A stretch of 64,000 nt of DNA from Loripinus fragilis. Taxonomy: Eukaryota; Mollusca; Bivalvia; Lucinida; Lucinidae. The notes beneath the pieces were generated by a model. The model was not told the origin of the DNA. It saw nothing but the letters and a program-made list of their open reading frames with translations, and ran no database searches. Positions 1 through 10,910 of the stretch are shown piece after piece. Made by a program: the position numbers and the translations under genes. Every line of letters starts with the position of its first letter. The first letter of the stretch is position 1. The stretch spans positions 5,403,701-5,467,700 of the forward strand of contig OZ026531.1 of assembly GCA_964019695.1 (NCBI GenBank). Direction: 5' to 3'.

Positions 1-513
1 CTGCCATGATTTACATAAAAACGTCGTCAGTGTATGAAGTCAATATCTGTAATAAAAGCGTGCATAAAGGTTACTTATCGAGATGTTTCTAAAGAGGAGC
101 TTTAAATTGGTGTTCTAATTTGACGTTTATTTTCAAAATATTGAAGTTATCAATTACTTTCAATTAGAAAAAAGTCTATAAACTCTTTTGATGATATGTT
201 ATCATACACGCCACAGTTTCAACCTAAAAATAATCAAAAAGCTTCATTTAACTGTGCGGAAAGGTGCTGGATGCTGTATGTACCGTCTGTGACGTCATCA
301 GCAGCGTCGCGTGATAGTCCTTCATACCAATTCTGGGTTGCAAATTAAAACCTGCGAGTAACTTTTTAATGGCATATACGGTTTGCAAGAAAAGTGCAAA
401 AATATGGTGATGCGTTTTCAGTCCTCTAGTATATCTTACACTTTATCAGAAAATGGAAATGAGATGTTTCAGTGAGTTTATAGATCGGTGCTTACTATGT
501 AAGAACTAGTGGA
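1..513. other. No recognisable feature
   Basis: AT-rich sequence with no coding signal, tRNA head or clear inverted repeat that I can support. Confidence 0.5.
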
Positions 514-653
514 TCTAACGTGAGTGCTTTATTGAATTTATTAAACAACTTGAGGAAAATTGATAGAATGCGAGGCCTGGCGAGCATTTTATCGTGTGTG
601 TTTTTCTCGACGAGTTTAATAAATTCAATAATAAAGGTGCACAAATATTAGAT
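514..653. repeat. Palindromic MITE, copy 1
   Basis: The segment starts TCTAACGTGAGTGC and ends with an imperfect reverse complement (TGCACAAATATTAGA). Its inner arms contain TTGAATTTATTAAAC and GAGTTTAATAAATTCAA, so the whole of about 140 bp can fold as one hairpin. A diverged copy lies at 12,972-13,113 and keeps the core ATGCGAGGC...GGCATTTTATC. This fits a short non-autonomous DNA transposon. There is no coding capacity, and the superfamily cannot be assigned. Confidence 0.6.
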
Positions 654-1064
654 TCTATGACATTAAAATATTTTTTACACTATCCTCACGCGACATTATT
701 ATTCTTGCATGGGAATTCGTTACGCGAAGCTGTTTGAAGCCGCAGAATCTATGTTCAAGTCATGAGATTCACGAGCTGTTTGAACATGGCTTTTACTTGA
801 AAAAGCCTAAACTTGGCCCTGATTTGCATGCATGACGTTACACTGGAAAGCGTTGCGGCAGTGACTGATCATTTCGCCGATGCTTTCGTTCGCGGAACCG
901 TTGCGTGCGTATACATGACGTTGTGGTGACGTAATAACGTTCGAAAGTTTGACGCTGATGCCATTTTGTTTTAAGTAATCAGGTTAAGAAAGGGGAAAAT
1001 TAATGTTTAAGAGACGTTTTCAGCGCGGTTTATGCTGAAATCAGGTAAAATATGCAAGAATAAC
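654..1064. other. No recognisable feature
   Basis: I see no coding or repeat signal that I can support. Confidence 0.4.
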
Positions 1065-1203
1065 GATCACACATGTTTGTTTCATTGCATTAACACTTGC
1101 CGGGTCCCTCGGACGATGTTTGAACACGAGGCCGTTAGGCCGAGTGTTCACACAGCTTCCTCGGAATCAGGCAAATGTTAATGCATGAAAAGCATGTGTG
1201 ATC
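1065..1203. repeat. Near-perfect palindrome, likely MITE
   Basis: The segment begins GATCACACATG and ends CATGTGTGATC. The arms carry GCATTAACACTTGCC and its counterpart GGCAAATGTTAATGC. The centre has a second stem, GAACACGAGGCC / GGCCGAGTGTTC, around GTTA. The total is about 139 bp with almost no loop. A short related fragment (CATTAACATTTGCCAGGTCC) occurs at about 39,097 inside the Tc1-like element there. Confidence 0.6.
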
Positions 1204-3110
1204 CCTATTATAGACGTCATTTCAGAGCCTTATCAATATAGGTAATGCACAAGTGTTTCATCAATTTTAATACACGACGTTATATCTTAGACGCGACGTC
1301 ATGTAATAAATTTCTTCTCCCGGCTTAGAGCCCTAACAAATTCTGAGTTACCATTAAGTTTGCGCTGGGTTAAGGCAGTTTTGGGGAAAGATTATACTAT
1401 CTTTCAATGCAAAGAATATTTTTAAACGCAATGCCCAATCATCCTGGCATACAATAAAACATTCCGCCCACCACATACAAACCAGGAACGAAAATTATTT
1501 TATGAAAAGAGTCCGTACTTAAGCTCCGCTTAGTTTCGCTTATCCTTGGTCCCATGGGAGAAGGGCTCACAAAGCACTACAGCTGCCAGACCCTTGAAGA
1601 CACACTACTTCCCTTCAAGGATGTTGGTGTATGTATACCCTTACACGAGTACATTGATCACGTGACAATATACCCTGTACTAGGACAGTAGAACAAGCTA
1701 ATATGTAGGTTGTCCCAGTTCTTAAGTTACGCGACAAACATACAATTGTTGGCAATAAAAATAAACAGTCGGGACAGATGTAAGTTCAAGGTCAAGGTCA
1801 CGTACACTCACCTGCCAGAATGTATCAGTACGGTGAGATTTTAGTACTTATCGCATATGCGCAAAAACATCCAATGAACGTCCATGGTGATGTATACAGA
1901 GGTGAACTTACTCAAATGTGCCCAACGTAACTCAAGCTGTTTCCGAGTAAATGACGGATTGGCCAGACGTGGAAACCTGCCAACGGCCTTGCAAGTGCGA
2001 CAAAATGTTTGTTTTCCACTGTTTTCCAATGTTTTTTGCCGTCCACGTTTTTATATTATATAATATATATGTGTAGGACAAAAGTATATAGCTTGTTTGT
2101 GGCTGTTCCTTGACATTAACCAGTACTGGGTCGCTTGGATATGACTGGGGGAATATCAAATTAATCCAAACATGTTGTAATACGAGTATTCTATGGCAAC
2201 AAAACTTTAATTTTTCCTCCGACAGCAATTTACCCTTTAAGCGCCAAGAAAAAAATGCATCTGAAAATGTTGTCTGCTGAAGTCGTCTGCTGCTATTGAT
2301 ATTGAAAACAAATTTGTATAGTTGACAGTGAATTGGCGATTCTATTGGCTTTCAAATATTCAAAATGGTGGCCTCAATTGGTTTATTTTGTTTTTCAGGT
2401 TGCTATAACTTTCCTATTTTACAACCGATTTTGATCGGGTTTGCGGCAGACTGCATGATTATATAAGAATCCATCAATAGTGTGTGGGTGGGATAGAAAA
2501 ATTCGTCCCGAGGATTACAGATTGGCATCACGAGGGACGTTTTTTTTTGGCATTGTCGGCATTTTATTATTTATGAGCATTATATTAGTTGAGCATGAAA
2601 AAGTTTTATAACCTCGGGGCCTGGTTGTGACATTATTTACTATACAGAATATACTTTAGCTTACAATATATTCATTTCGCGAGACCTGACGATACCTCAT
2701 CTCGATCACTCGCATTTCGCCTTTGAATTATTGGTAGCTAGCGATATCTGGCTAGTCCCGTACAATTCTCGCGCTCCCGTAGTGACAGAATTTATAAAAA
2801 AAATGGCTGGTGAATGGCGGTTCAAACTCGGTGTGCACCGAGCGAAAGGCGACAGGTTAGTTCGTGCTAGAGCGCTTCCTGTTTGCGATGGTGACAATAT
2901 ATTTCTTTAAAATTCACTGATGCACTTTTCTTGAGTAAACATGATACATTTTCTGCTGGTGTCTCAGCTTTGTGGGTCTCAAGAAATATTATACCATAAT
3001 CATCAGATCACGCGCAGTCGAAATGAATATATAATACATTGGTCCAAATGAACAAAACATTTTGGCGTACCATTGTGAATATTTTCTTATCCAGAAGTTT
3101 TAACATTTGT
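1204..3110. other. Non-coding, no clear feature
   Basis: Short open frames here show no family motif. A GGGATAGAAAAATTC tract at about 2,491 resembles ones at 15,330-15,600 and may be a degraded repeat. Nothing firmer can be supported. Confidence 0.4.
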
Positions 3111-3111
3111 T

Positions 3112-3175
3112 TTGGGTGCTCAAAAGAACCGTCTTATTGAGCCGGTTCTTTTGAGTATCCACAACATATATTTTG
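3112..3175 (+). repeat. Dispersed repeat block (GTCTCATTGAGACGG type)
   Basis: The block reads GTGCTCAAAAGAACCGTC...TTTTGAGTATCCACAACATA. It is shared with blocks near 6,905, 8,360, 8,535 and 8,865. The inner CTCATTGAG-type palindrome and the CAAAAG / CTTTTG outer pair form a small hairpin. Here it stands apart from the array at 6.9-9 kb. Confidence 0.5.
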
Positions 3176-3591
3176 GTTATGAAATTAGAAAATTAGTTTT
3201 TCTATTACGCACATTTATCTGGAGAGCTGATTTATACGCAAAAAAATATCTTATGCTTACGTCACTGAAAATAAAACAAGAAAAAAATACACCCAATAAC
3301 CTGACAGTGAATGTTCTGCAAATAACATCCTGAAATTAGCAAGTTTCCCCTTCAATCTTTCTAATTGTTAATTAGAGTAGGCTGTGCAATAATTACATAT
3401 CCTTTTCGTCCACGATGAAGAATTGAAAGGGAGCATGCAGGGCTATTCACTTTATCAAAGGCCAAGGTTTCTTAAAACAATTACATTTGGCTGGTTATTT
3501 CGCTGAGCTATTATGTAAACAGCATTGCACTTACAAGAACCTCAAGTACCAGTAAAGTGTTGCTACTAGCATCATACAAAATTCTTGAAGA

Positions 3592-3616
3592 AGAAGAAGA
3601 GAGAGAGAGAGAGAGA
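3592..3616. repeat. GA-rich microsatellite
   Basis: A short (GAA)n run is followed by (GA)n. No gene context. Confidence 0.8.
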
Positions 3617-3766
3617 GATGTGGTTGGAAGAGTATAAAATGTCCAGGTTGGACGAGAGTTGTTTGGGATATTGGCAATGGTTACATTTTCCAGTATCACT
3701 TTGGTATCTTTGGTACAAGCCATTTATATTGTTTGTTATGTTTTAATCATAAATCCATCTATTTAG

Positions 3767-3817
3767 ATGATCAGAATAGCTTACTTTTCGAAATGTATTT
3801 CTGCACAGCTTCAAATA
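3767..3817 (-). pseudogene. Last codons of LINE reverse transcriptase (split part)
   Basis: Read on the minus strand, this piece gives FEAVQKYISKSKLF and a stop. That resembles the extreme C-terminus of jockey-like LINE ORF2 proteins. It follows from the fragment at 4,347-4,615 once the TIR element at 3,820-4,324 is removed. The link is my inference from motif order and orientation. Confidence 0.45.
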
Positions 3818-3819
3818 TA

Positions 3820-4324
3820 CACGGCGTCAAAAGCTAAGCACCACCTATTTTCTTGTTGTGGCTGAAACAGTTTTAAAATTAACGTGAAGAAAATTTATTG
3901 AACATGGACTATCTATATCTGTTGTGAAACTCTGAATTAATATCTAAGTGAAAATTTAAAAATACATTATCATATTAGGATTTTCTTACAAAATCATGAG
4001 TTTTCGTGACTTATCAAAACTTCTTGCTAAAGCCCTGAAATCTTCAAGATGTAACCTCTAACATCTTGGAACAAATTTTGTGCCCTTTTCACACAAAAAT
4101 TTCAACATTTATTCATGTACACAAAGTTGCAATGAAAATAAGTTGACCCCGATGCGTTTTTGTTAAACTCACAATCACATACTTTGACAAAATATCATGA
4201 TTGTTTCACTATCTTATCCCAATATGGTGCATTTATATTTATTTATAAGGTTTATTTACATCACATAGCTTTCCTCTGAAAAATATAGCTTCGAGGTTAG
4301 TGTTGCTTAACTTTTGACGCGGTG
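3820..4324. mobile_element. 505-bp TIR element inserted in a LINE
   Basis: The left end CACGGCGTCAAAAGCTAAGC pairs with the right end, whose reverse complement is CACCGCGTCAAAAGTTAAGC. TA flanks both ends, as expected for a Tc1/mariner-type target. The interior is AT-rich with no coding remnant, so it is probably a non-autonomous derivative. It separates the two pieces of a minus-strand LINE C-terminus. Confidence 0.7.
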
Positions 4325-4346
4325 TATATGATTATGTTGATGTTTG

Positions 4347-4615
4347 TTAAAAGTCTTTATCACCACGCAGAAGTACATCCAGAGTCATGTTACAGTACTG
4401 TGTTATTGGTTGAATAAGTTCTACCCTAAGATCATAGTATAGTTGACAAATAACGAAGAAATGGTAGGCATTCTCAGCCTCATCAGAGTTGCAAGTACAC
4501 AGTGGAGAGTCAATAATATTTTTAGGAATAAGCAATTTAAGTGAGAAACGTCCTGTATGAACTCTTGTTGTGCCATATTTCGTATATCCTTACTCCAGAG
4601 GAGTAATGTTTTGGT
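4347..4615 (-). pseudogene. Non-LTR retrotransposon ORF2, C-terminal zinc-knuckle region
   Basis: Minus-strand translation gives NIIDSPLCTCNSDEAENAYH followed by an FF-CQLYYDLR motif and LLRGDKDF. This is the C-terminal zf-RVT-type region of LINE reverse transcriptases (CxC...H...C spacing). Upstream, about 4,540-4,615 adds YTKYGTTRVHTGRFSLKL in the same sense, matching the block that precedes it in such proteins. Only about 90 codons of roughly a thousand remain. The 505-bp TIR element interrupts it just downstream. This is a dead fragment; the clade (jockey-like) is uncertain. Confidence 0.7.
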
Positions 4616-4732
4616 ATAAAGACACGTTTTAATTTAGTTGAAACACTTTGGCTTTAGGATGTCATATGTTGGCTATTTTCACAATTGACTTTTTCAAAAA
4701 AAAAATAAAGTATAGGAACACTCTCTGAGTGT

Positions 4733-4822
4733 CAAACGGTTTTTATTCAGATCAGAACCGACGTCTTGTCAGTCCTAATCAGGGTACAAGCTGTTTGAAA
4801 AGGGTATCATTAGACGACAAAC
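4733..4822. repeat. Fragment of GTCGTCTGCTG MITE family
   Basis: It contains CAGATCAGAACCGACGTC, GTCAGTCCTAATCAGGGTAC, AAGCTGTTTG and a final AGACGAC. The same words occur at 12.27, 12.8 and 35.2 kb. Only one terminal motif is well preserved. Confidence 0.5.
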
Positions 4823-5490
4823 GTAGCCCATAAAAATGAAAAGCTTATAATCTAAAATTTGACCACTTAAACAGAATATGTTGCACCCCTGTGTTCTGTG
4901 TTCCTCATCTGAAACAGTTTTTGCATGATGAGAGTGCAGTTTAGTGTCGGATCAGTTTAACACCTGTACACTGTTACTTCAAATGTATCATATTTAACAA
5001 GTTCACACTGTCACGTTTTTACGTCATTTAGATATTATTTTGGTCTTTTCGGAAGAAAAGGACTCTGTAAAATGTTTGTATGGGAATATTTTAAATGCGA
5101 TTTTTCGTGGATCTTTACAATGTGAAAAACTCCGGCCAGTCGGGCTCAAACTAGGATACCACGATGTCATGGAGGAACACGTTTTAAGCAAGAACCTTAG
5201 ATAAACAATATATTCTCATGAAACTTTGATCAAAATTGCCTGATCAGAAAGCAGGTAACAGGGGTTAGATGTCTTAAAACTGTTCGTAAAACAATCATGA
5301 ATATTTAGTTAGATTTCCATAGTTTCCAAATATGATATGAATTCTTATATTGAATATAGTTTAGTGCAAGTTGGACAAAATGATTACAAACCCAAGTCGT
5401 CAGAAAAAAAACATTTTGTAGAGAGGAGGGCATCAAATCAATCAAAACTCGAGGTAGCCCAAAGAACAGGAGCTCTGAACATTGGTCGTT
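4823..5490. other. Non-coding, no clear feature
   Basis: AT-rich. A 67-codon open frame at 5,337-5,540 has no recognisable motif and runs into the hairpin that follows. Confidence 0.4.
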
Positions 5491-5584
5491 TTATCACTTA
5501 TATTGCCTCAAAACCGAAAGCTTATGACGGTATTATATAATGACGTCGAGAACTTTCGGTTTTAGGCAATAGGAGTGATATAAG
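5491..5584. repeat. Palindromic hairpin element
   Basis: The arms TATCACTTATATTGCC and AAAACCGAAAG on the left match CTTTCGGTTTT and GGCAATAGGAGTGATA on the right. They enclose a centre of about 30 bp. Probably a tiny MITE. Confidence 0.55.
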
Positions 5585-5623
5585 TACCAGACTTCACGCT
5601 TCTGTGCCTAAAGCAGAACCAAA

Positions 5624-5880
5624 ATGAGCTTCAGCAAAGCTGTTAAAACATGGCTGCCAAATAACCAAATAGCGAGGAATCGGCTCATCATCAGACTGAA
5701 TTGCAAAAACAACCTAGCAGCATCAGCCAAAAGCTGGTTAACTGTCTAAAGGAACCAAACGCAACAGGAGGTTCAACTGCATCGCCAACAGAAAGCAATG
5801 GTGGAAGCAAAAGAACATTTTAAAAATAAATACAGCGGGGTAAAAAGAGTTTTCCACCTTTCTTGGTTTAAACATTATTT
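5624..5880 (+). pseudogene. Coding-like tract, unknown family
   Basis: One forward frame runs from an ATG for about 85 codons with a single internal TAA near codon 43. The first half reads MSFSKAVKTWLPNNQIARNR. The second half is Gln/Lys/Glu-rich (QQEVQLHRQQKAMVEAKEHF) and would form a coiled coil. The composition looks more protein-like than neighbouring frames, but I cannot name the family. It may be an exon or transposon ORF remnant, and chance is not excluded. Confidence 0.25.
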
Positions 5881-6352
5881 TATTTCATAATACATGACAA
5901 GTATACAGAGCAACACAGAATACGATTACAATACAACCGCTGGACAAATGGGATTCAGAAGAAAGTCAAATGACTTATTTGAATCTATATCCCAAGAGTT
6001 CACATCAATAATATGTGTACTATCATGTCGTAATTGTCATTTAAGTAGAAGAATATAGCTGTTTAGCGATAGGGATAGTAGTTGGCTGTTAAGGGCTCCA
6101 CGGGGAATGGAATGTAAAATCATAATTTCATTTGTTTGTTGTTGGTCTAGATTCATACAGAACAATTAGATTTCTGCCACCTTTCTTACTTTAAATGTAT
6201 CGCTCAAAAATTCTGTTTATTGCAGAATTACATACAGACTGCTAGGAATGGGCTTAAAATACAGTCCTAAGACTGCTTTACCTATTTCTGAAAACGATGC
6301 TGAGCCAAATAGATACTTATGGTAATCGTCTTGAATAAATCACAACATTGAA
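5881..6352. other. No recognisable feature
   Basis: AT-rich and non-coding, with no clear repeat. Confidence 0.4.
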
Positions 6353-6480
6353 GGTCGGATCCAGAGAGGGACAGAGGTTCCGGTCCACCCCACCCTAGAA
6401 AATCATGAGTGGTTATAAGTTTCCTTATAAAATACTGGTACAGACCCCCTCGAGAAGCAGTAGGACCCATGGGGACCGCA
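6353..6480. repeat. GGATCCAGAG MITE fragment
   Basis: It starts GGATCCAGAGAGGGACAG and contains GGTTCCGGTCCACCCC and CAGACCCCCT. These blocks match the more complete copies at 11,857-12,150 and 42,272-42,523. The right end is lost. Confidence 0.5.
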
Positions 6481-7039
6481 TGGGTCTAAGTACTTCTTGA
6501 GGGAGGATCGCTATCCGTCGATGATTAAATCAATTTTGACAGGGTAACGCCTTCTTTTTCAACTAATGATAATTGACATATCGATTCACGTTTTCATATT
6601 CTCCCAAGTTCTACCAAGAAAGGCTGCAACGATTGGTCCGTAAGGTGTATTTGCATATGTCACGCGGTCACACGTCACTTGCTGGGGTCAAAGATGACCG
6701 TTTATGAAAGCCATGACCGCATTGTGCTGCCGTTCCCGATCAGCCGCGCCAGAAATCCAATTTTCCATTTCCCGTAATTATCTGTTTATTTGTGCTCTAT
6801 CCTCTGCATATATTATCCTTACAGCCTGGGCAAACTAGACCAAACTTACCTGCCCTGAACGCAAAGTTTTGAAAAAAATGCTGACCTACAGAGCCATTAC
6901 ATTTTAAGTGTCCCATTGAGACGGGTCTTTTGAGTACCCACACCATACGGGGCTATATGTTTTGGTTGAAAATAAAGGTTTCCGGTTTTCTTTTACGTTT
7001 CAAAGATAAAAGCTTTACAAAGGTATTATTTATTATATA

Positions 7040-7857
7040 CTGAAGGACTTTAAAAACGCACCATTTTACATCCTCTGTTTCTTCCACATGATTGATTTGA
7101 GGATGTTTTCTTTATCATTTTTATCCTCTTGTACAATGGACCATGATTTGCCATGATTTCGATTTGCTCATGCTGTTCATTTTGACGTAATATCGACGTA
7201 AGTGTTTTTCAACAATTGTCGTCTGACAAATGTGAATTTGATTCAATTTGAAAACAAACACTTTTAGGTGGTTGCCAGATGTCTAATCAAATGGAAAAAC
7301 GCAAAAGCTTTCAGAAATAATTGTTTTAATACACTTCAACTCGCAGCGTTTCTTTGTTAACGTCAGTCTTAAATTTTCAAACATCAATAACAGACGGGTG
7401 ACGTCCGCGCATGTCGCGATACTTTTGTCTTTTATGCAACTGATTGAGGAGTATCTGTTGGCAACAAAAAGATTTTGATTATTCCTTATCCTTAGGATAT
7501 AAAAGGCCAATTACGTCAAAAATCAATGACGTCATATTGACGTAATGAACAATGCCAGAGGCCTTAAACTTCATGATTTGATTTTGTCTTTCCTTTTCCT
7601 TTCCGGAACAAACATCGGTTCGAAAACTTTTTTTTCGTTCATAATGGAAGGCATGGGTACTCTGTGACTTTTTGAATTTGAGTAGCCTCAGAATTATCGC
7701 GACGTCACGGCAATCATAAGCCACAGCGTTTCGAATTTCATATTGAATGCAAGCCAAGTGACGGAACTTGTCAATTTTATTTTTCACATAGTGAAAATAT
7801 CAAATTTTCGACATATATTAGCATTTAAGCAGGTGGTGCGTTTTTAAAGTCCTTCAG
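7040..7857. mobile_element. 818-bp TIR element with TA target duplication
   Basis: The left end CTGAAGGACTTTAAAAACGC is matched exactly by the reverse complement of the right end at 7,838-7,857. The TIR continues to about 24 bp (...GCACCA), and TA flanks both sides. The flanks, ...AGGTATTATTTATTATA and TAATAAAAGAAGG..., join to match the uninterrupted paralogous unit near 8,680 (GGTACCATTTGTTATGATG then AAAGAAG). This supports the boundaries. Two overlapping minus-strand frames (7,283-7,510 and 7,479-7,787) show no known motif. Probably a non-autonomous Tc1/mariner-type element. Confidence 0.8.
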
Positions 7858-7916
7858 TATAATAAAAGAAGGTATTTACAGTGAACCCTCAATTCGAAGT
7901 GTAAAATGCTGTGTAT

Positions 7917-8110
7917 TTGTTTGTTTGATTTGTAAATACGTCCCATCAACAATATTTCAGTTATGAAGGGACGGGTCTTCCTGAACCAGTACTAAGCTAG
8001 GACTATTTGTCTTGCTCAAGGACACAACGCAGTGACGCCTTTGAGGCTCGAAACCGCGGCCCCTCGGTCTCGAGTCAAGCACTCTACCACTGAGCTAATG
8101 CGCTAGCCCT
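7917..8110 (-). mobile_element. tRNA-derived SINE (family S1)
   Basis: On the minus strand it starts GGGCTAGCGCATTAGCTCAG, followed by TGGTAGAGTGCTTGACTCGA (tRNA-like A-box region) and a B box, GGTTTCGAGCC. The body has GTACTGGTTCAGGAAGACCC, then GGGACGTATTTACAAATC and an (AAAC)n-like tail. The same head and tail bracket the plus-strand copy at 17,231-17,547. Pol III transcription would start at the tRNA head. It has no full cloverleaf, so it is not a tRNA gene. Confidence 0.85.
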
Positions 8111-8960
8111 GAACACACCAAGCCACTGAAGCTCGACTGTATTACCGAACCACACCTAGCTTTTGCTTTTATGCACAAATCATTTGCAACCATGCCCTGC
8201 TTTTATGCACAAATCATTTGCAACTGGGGCTTCCTCATTTACACATGTGAACAGCAACGTTTCGTGTTTTCGAATAAACCTTTACAACAAAAATTGTCTA
8301 CTGTTCAAACGAAACACATGACGAGCATTATATACATATTTATATTTTGGGTGATAAAAAAAGAACTGCTCATTGGGACGGTACTTTTGAGTACCTACAA
8401 CTTATGTTTTAGCCGAAGTATTTAAATTGTGTTGCAAAGATATTAGCTTTATAGTGGTGTTATTTGATTTATGGTATTCGTGTAAACGTTTAAAAAAAAC
8501 TTTAGCTATATTTGCAACCATGGTTTTATATTTAAGATGCTCAAAAAGCCGTCTCATTGAGACCGCACCTTTGAATCTGATTTTGTTTTCGTTTCTACAG
8601 TGGTATCAATTATTATGATGGAAGAAGTTTGGTATACTGATTTCATTTTTGCGTTTCAAATATAAAAGCTTTACAGTGGTACCATTTGTTATGATGAAAG
8701 AAGTCTATTGTATGGGAGTTACAGCGAACCCGCGATTTGTGCAGAAAAGCTGTTTAGTTGCGTGTAAACATGATCATTTCGATTTTTTGAATTCGTTTTA
8801 ACCTTTACAAAATATTGTAAACGTGGAAGCCCTATATGTAACCATGGTTTTATATATTGGGTGCTTAAAGGAGGCGTCTCATTGAGACAGTAATTTTAGT
8901 GCCCACAACATATGTTTTGATTGAAAACATTTTAAGTGTTTATTCCCGTTTCTTAACTTT

Positions 8961-9284
8961 TTTCTATCAATAGCCACTGTTCTGATCAACAGACGTGAAA
9001 GACAACACAATTACCAAAAGAAATTGCCATGGAATCAATTCCTAAACAGTGCAGACTGTCCCCAGAGAAGAAGACTAATCAGGGTCTTCACTGTTTGCAA
9101 TTCTGTCAGTATTTTTCTTTGGCATTATTCTATAGTAAAACCGTTTGGTTCTGTTTTGCATGATTACAACAATGTTTAAGGAGTCAACACTAGAATATTA
9201 CAGTAGACATTTATCAAAACTTGGATTTAATGCCACGTTCATTAATCTCAAATCTGCTTTAACATATAAAACACTATTTACCGA
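8961..9284. other. No recognisable feature
   Basis: AT-rich and non-coding, apart from short words shared with the preceding array. Confidence 0.4.
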
Positions 9285-9355
9285 TGGGCTGCTTAACTCA
9301 ATCAGTTGAGTGTTATTGTCGACCAAGTAGCCATTGGTTCGATCCCTGGTCTGAC
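9285..9355 (+). mobile_element. tRNA-like SINE head
   Basis: GGGCTGCTTAACTCAATCAG resembles a diverged A box, and GGTTCGATCCC at about 9,335 is a good B box. Spacing is tRNA-like but the acceptor stem does not close. Probably a SINE head; the body is not delimited. Confidence 0.45.
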
Positions 9356-10267
9356 GACATTCTTGCATATATAATAAATCTGCTGCATTCTTTTATCAGT
9401 TATACCATTATATACTGACAGAATATAAAACATTGGCCTATTTTTTCAGCAGTCACAAAGTTTCGTATACTTTTTAGCTCACCTGAGCCGAAGTTTCATA
9501 GATGAGTTTATGGTATGTATAGGCATCTGTGGATCTCTCTTAAGCTGTGAAAGCTCATTCCATATTTGACATCTAACCGACACAAGCATGAGTAAGACAT
9601 TAAAATATGACCCAAGAGTCTGCATCCCCCCAAAATCTGTACATATGAGGGAATGATTAAGCGTGTGTTTTTCCTGTTGGAAGAGGACTAAAGTTGATAC
9701 GGCAACTTACAGTTTTCATTGGCATATACATATACATTGCAGTCACTTCGATAACACTATAGCAGTGTGTTATTTACCATTGGGTCGTTACCACCTTACG
9801 TTTGAATAAGGTTGATAGAAATAAGAAATATACTTTATAGCAGAGTAATGACCCTTGATTCATAAAAGAATTTCCTAAGTATTTATTCTGCCCTTAGATA
9901 TTGATCCCAATTTTAATATTTATGGGGACATCTGCCATGCTCAGCCGAGCTCAGAACAGATTTCATCATATCCCAATACCCGCGCTTGCGCGGGTGCGTT
10001 TCTAGTTAAAAGAAAAAGGACACACTGATGGATTTTTCTGAACCCGCATATGGCAACATTTGTTCACCCTTCTGATAGAGTTACAACTCTGGACTTTCAT
10101 ATTGATTCAGTAACAAAAAAAATGAAATTCTACAAAATGACAAAACTATATATTTACTCCGAATTGAACACCAATTGAATTAGATGTGCTTACGAAATAT
10201 CGTTAATAAAAATGCTTACATAACAGAGTTGGAAAGAAAGCTTATATGCAAAGTTTGATATAAAAAC
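9356..10267. other. No recognisable feature
   Basis: Non-coding. A short GC stem, ACCCGCGCTTGCGCGGGT, lies at 9,978-9,995. Confidence 0.4.
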
Positions 10268-10471
10268 TTGATGAAAATCCACGAAAACATAGATGAAGTG
10301 CTTAACATTGCAATATCAGAACCAACCCAAGAAAGTATTAAAATCATTCTCTCTGGAAGTGAGAGAATTCCAATATTGTACGTCTTGCCAAAAATACAAA
10401 AAGAATATAATCAAAATTTCCCCTTGGTTACCCAGGTAGACATATTTCTCAGGCTGTGCTTCACTTACTAG
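10268..10471 (+). pseudogene. Reverse transcriptase finger fragment, Penelope/LINE-like
   Basis: The frame contains IPILYVLPKIQKEYNQNFP. This resembles the 'YxLPKIHK...PGRPIVS' block at the start of the reverse transcriptase fingers in Penelope-like and related retroelements. Upstream residues (EVLNIAISEP) are less telling, and the frame ends 20 codons later. No other RT motif follows, so this is a short dead fragment. Confidence 0.5.
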
Positions 10472-10635
10472 TTAAAACAAGATATTTGCAGCAATGGGAT
10501 TGGGTTACTACCAATACATTCTAGATTAACATAATAGCTAATAAACATGGCTATAGACAAACAGATATGTGTACTAAACAAGCTATGAACAAATCAAAAT
10601 AAACTAAAACAAGACCTTTTACCGGAAATACAGAC

Positions 10636-10682
<47 letters not shown>

Positions 10683-10753
10683 ATAGATAAATAAATAAAA
10701 ATAAATATGAATATATTTAGATTGCAAATGTGAACAATAAATAAATAAATGAC
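10636..10753. repeat. AAAT microsatellite
   Basis: (AAAT)n is nearly pure at 10,636-10,700, then interrupted, with a second short run at 10,738-10,752. The minus-strand open frame across it (YLFIYLFI) is an artefact of the repeat. Confidence 0.9.
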
Positions 10754-10910
10754 AGTATAAAAAATACTAAAGTAAATAACTATGTAAATATGTAAATATA
10801 AAGAAAAGAATATGAAATCAAGCTGCAGCAAACGAAAAATTTTGCAGCGTCTTTCTCTTTCTCAATTTTCGATTCTCATGAAATATCATGTCTTTTTCGT
10901 TATCTATGAA

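Larger units (their letters stand above)
6900..8960 (+). repeat. Degenerate tandem repeat array carrying later insertions
   Basis: Related units carry a GTCTCATTGAGAC-like hairpin, then ACAACATATGTTTTG, then an AAGCTTTACA...GGTA...TTATGATGAAAGAAG block, then CAGCGAACCC. Units are seen at about 6,900, 8,345, 8,535 and 8,860. ACCATGGTTTTATAT precedes the last two. The first unit is split by the TIR element at 7,040-7,857 and then by the SINE at 7,917-8,110. The unit is near 330 bp where intact. The short open frames here are by-products. Confidence 0.6.

Noticed and set aside
7283..7787. Two overlapping minus-strand frames in the 818-bp TIR element as a transposase
   Set aside because: No catalytic or HTH motif is visible in either frame, and they overlap out of phase.
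10619..10831. Minus-strand hydrophobic frame rich in YLFI
   Set aside because: Artefact of the AAAT microsatellite, despite resembling a membrane segment.
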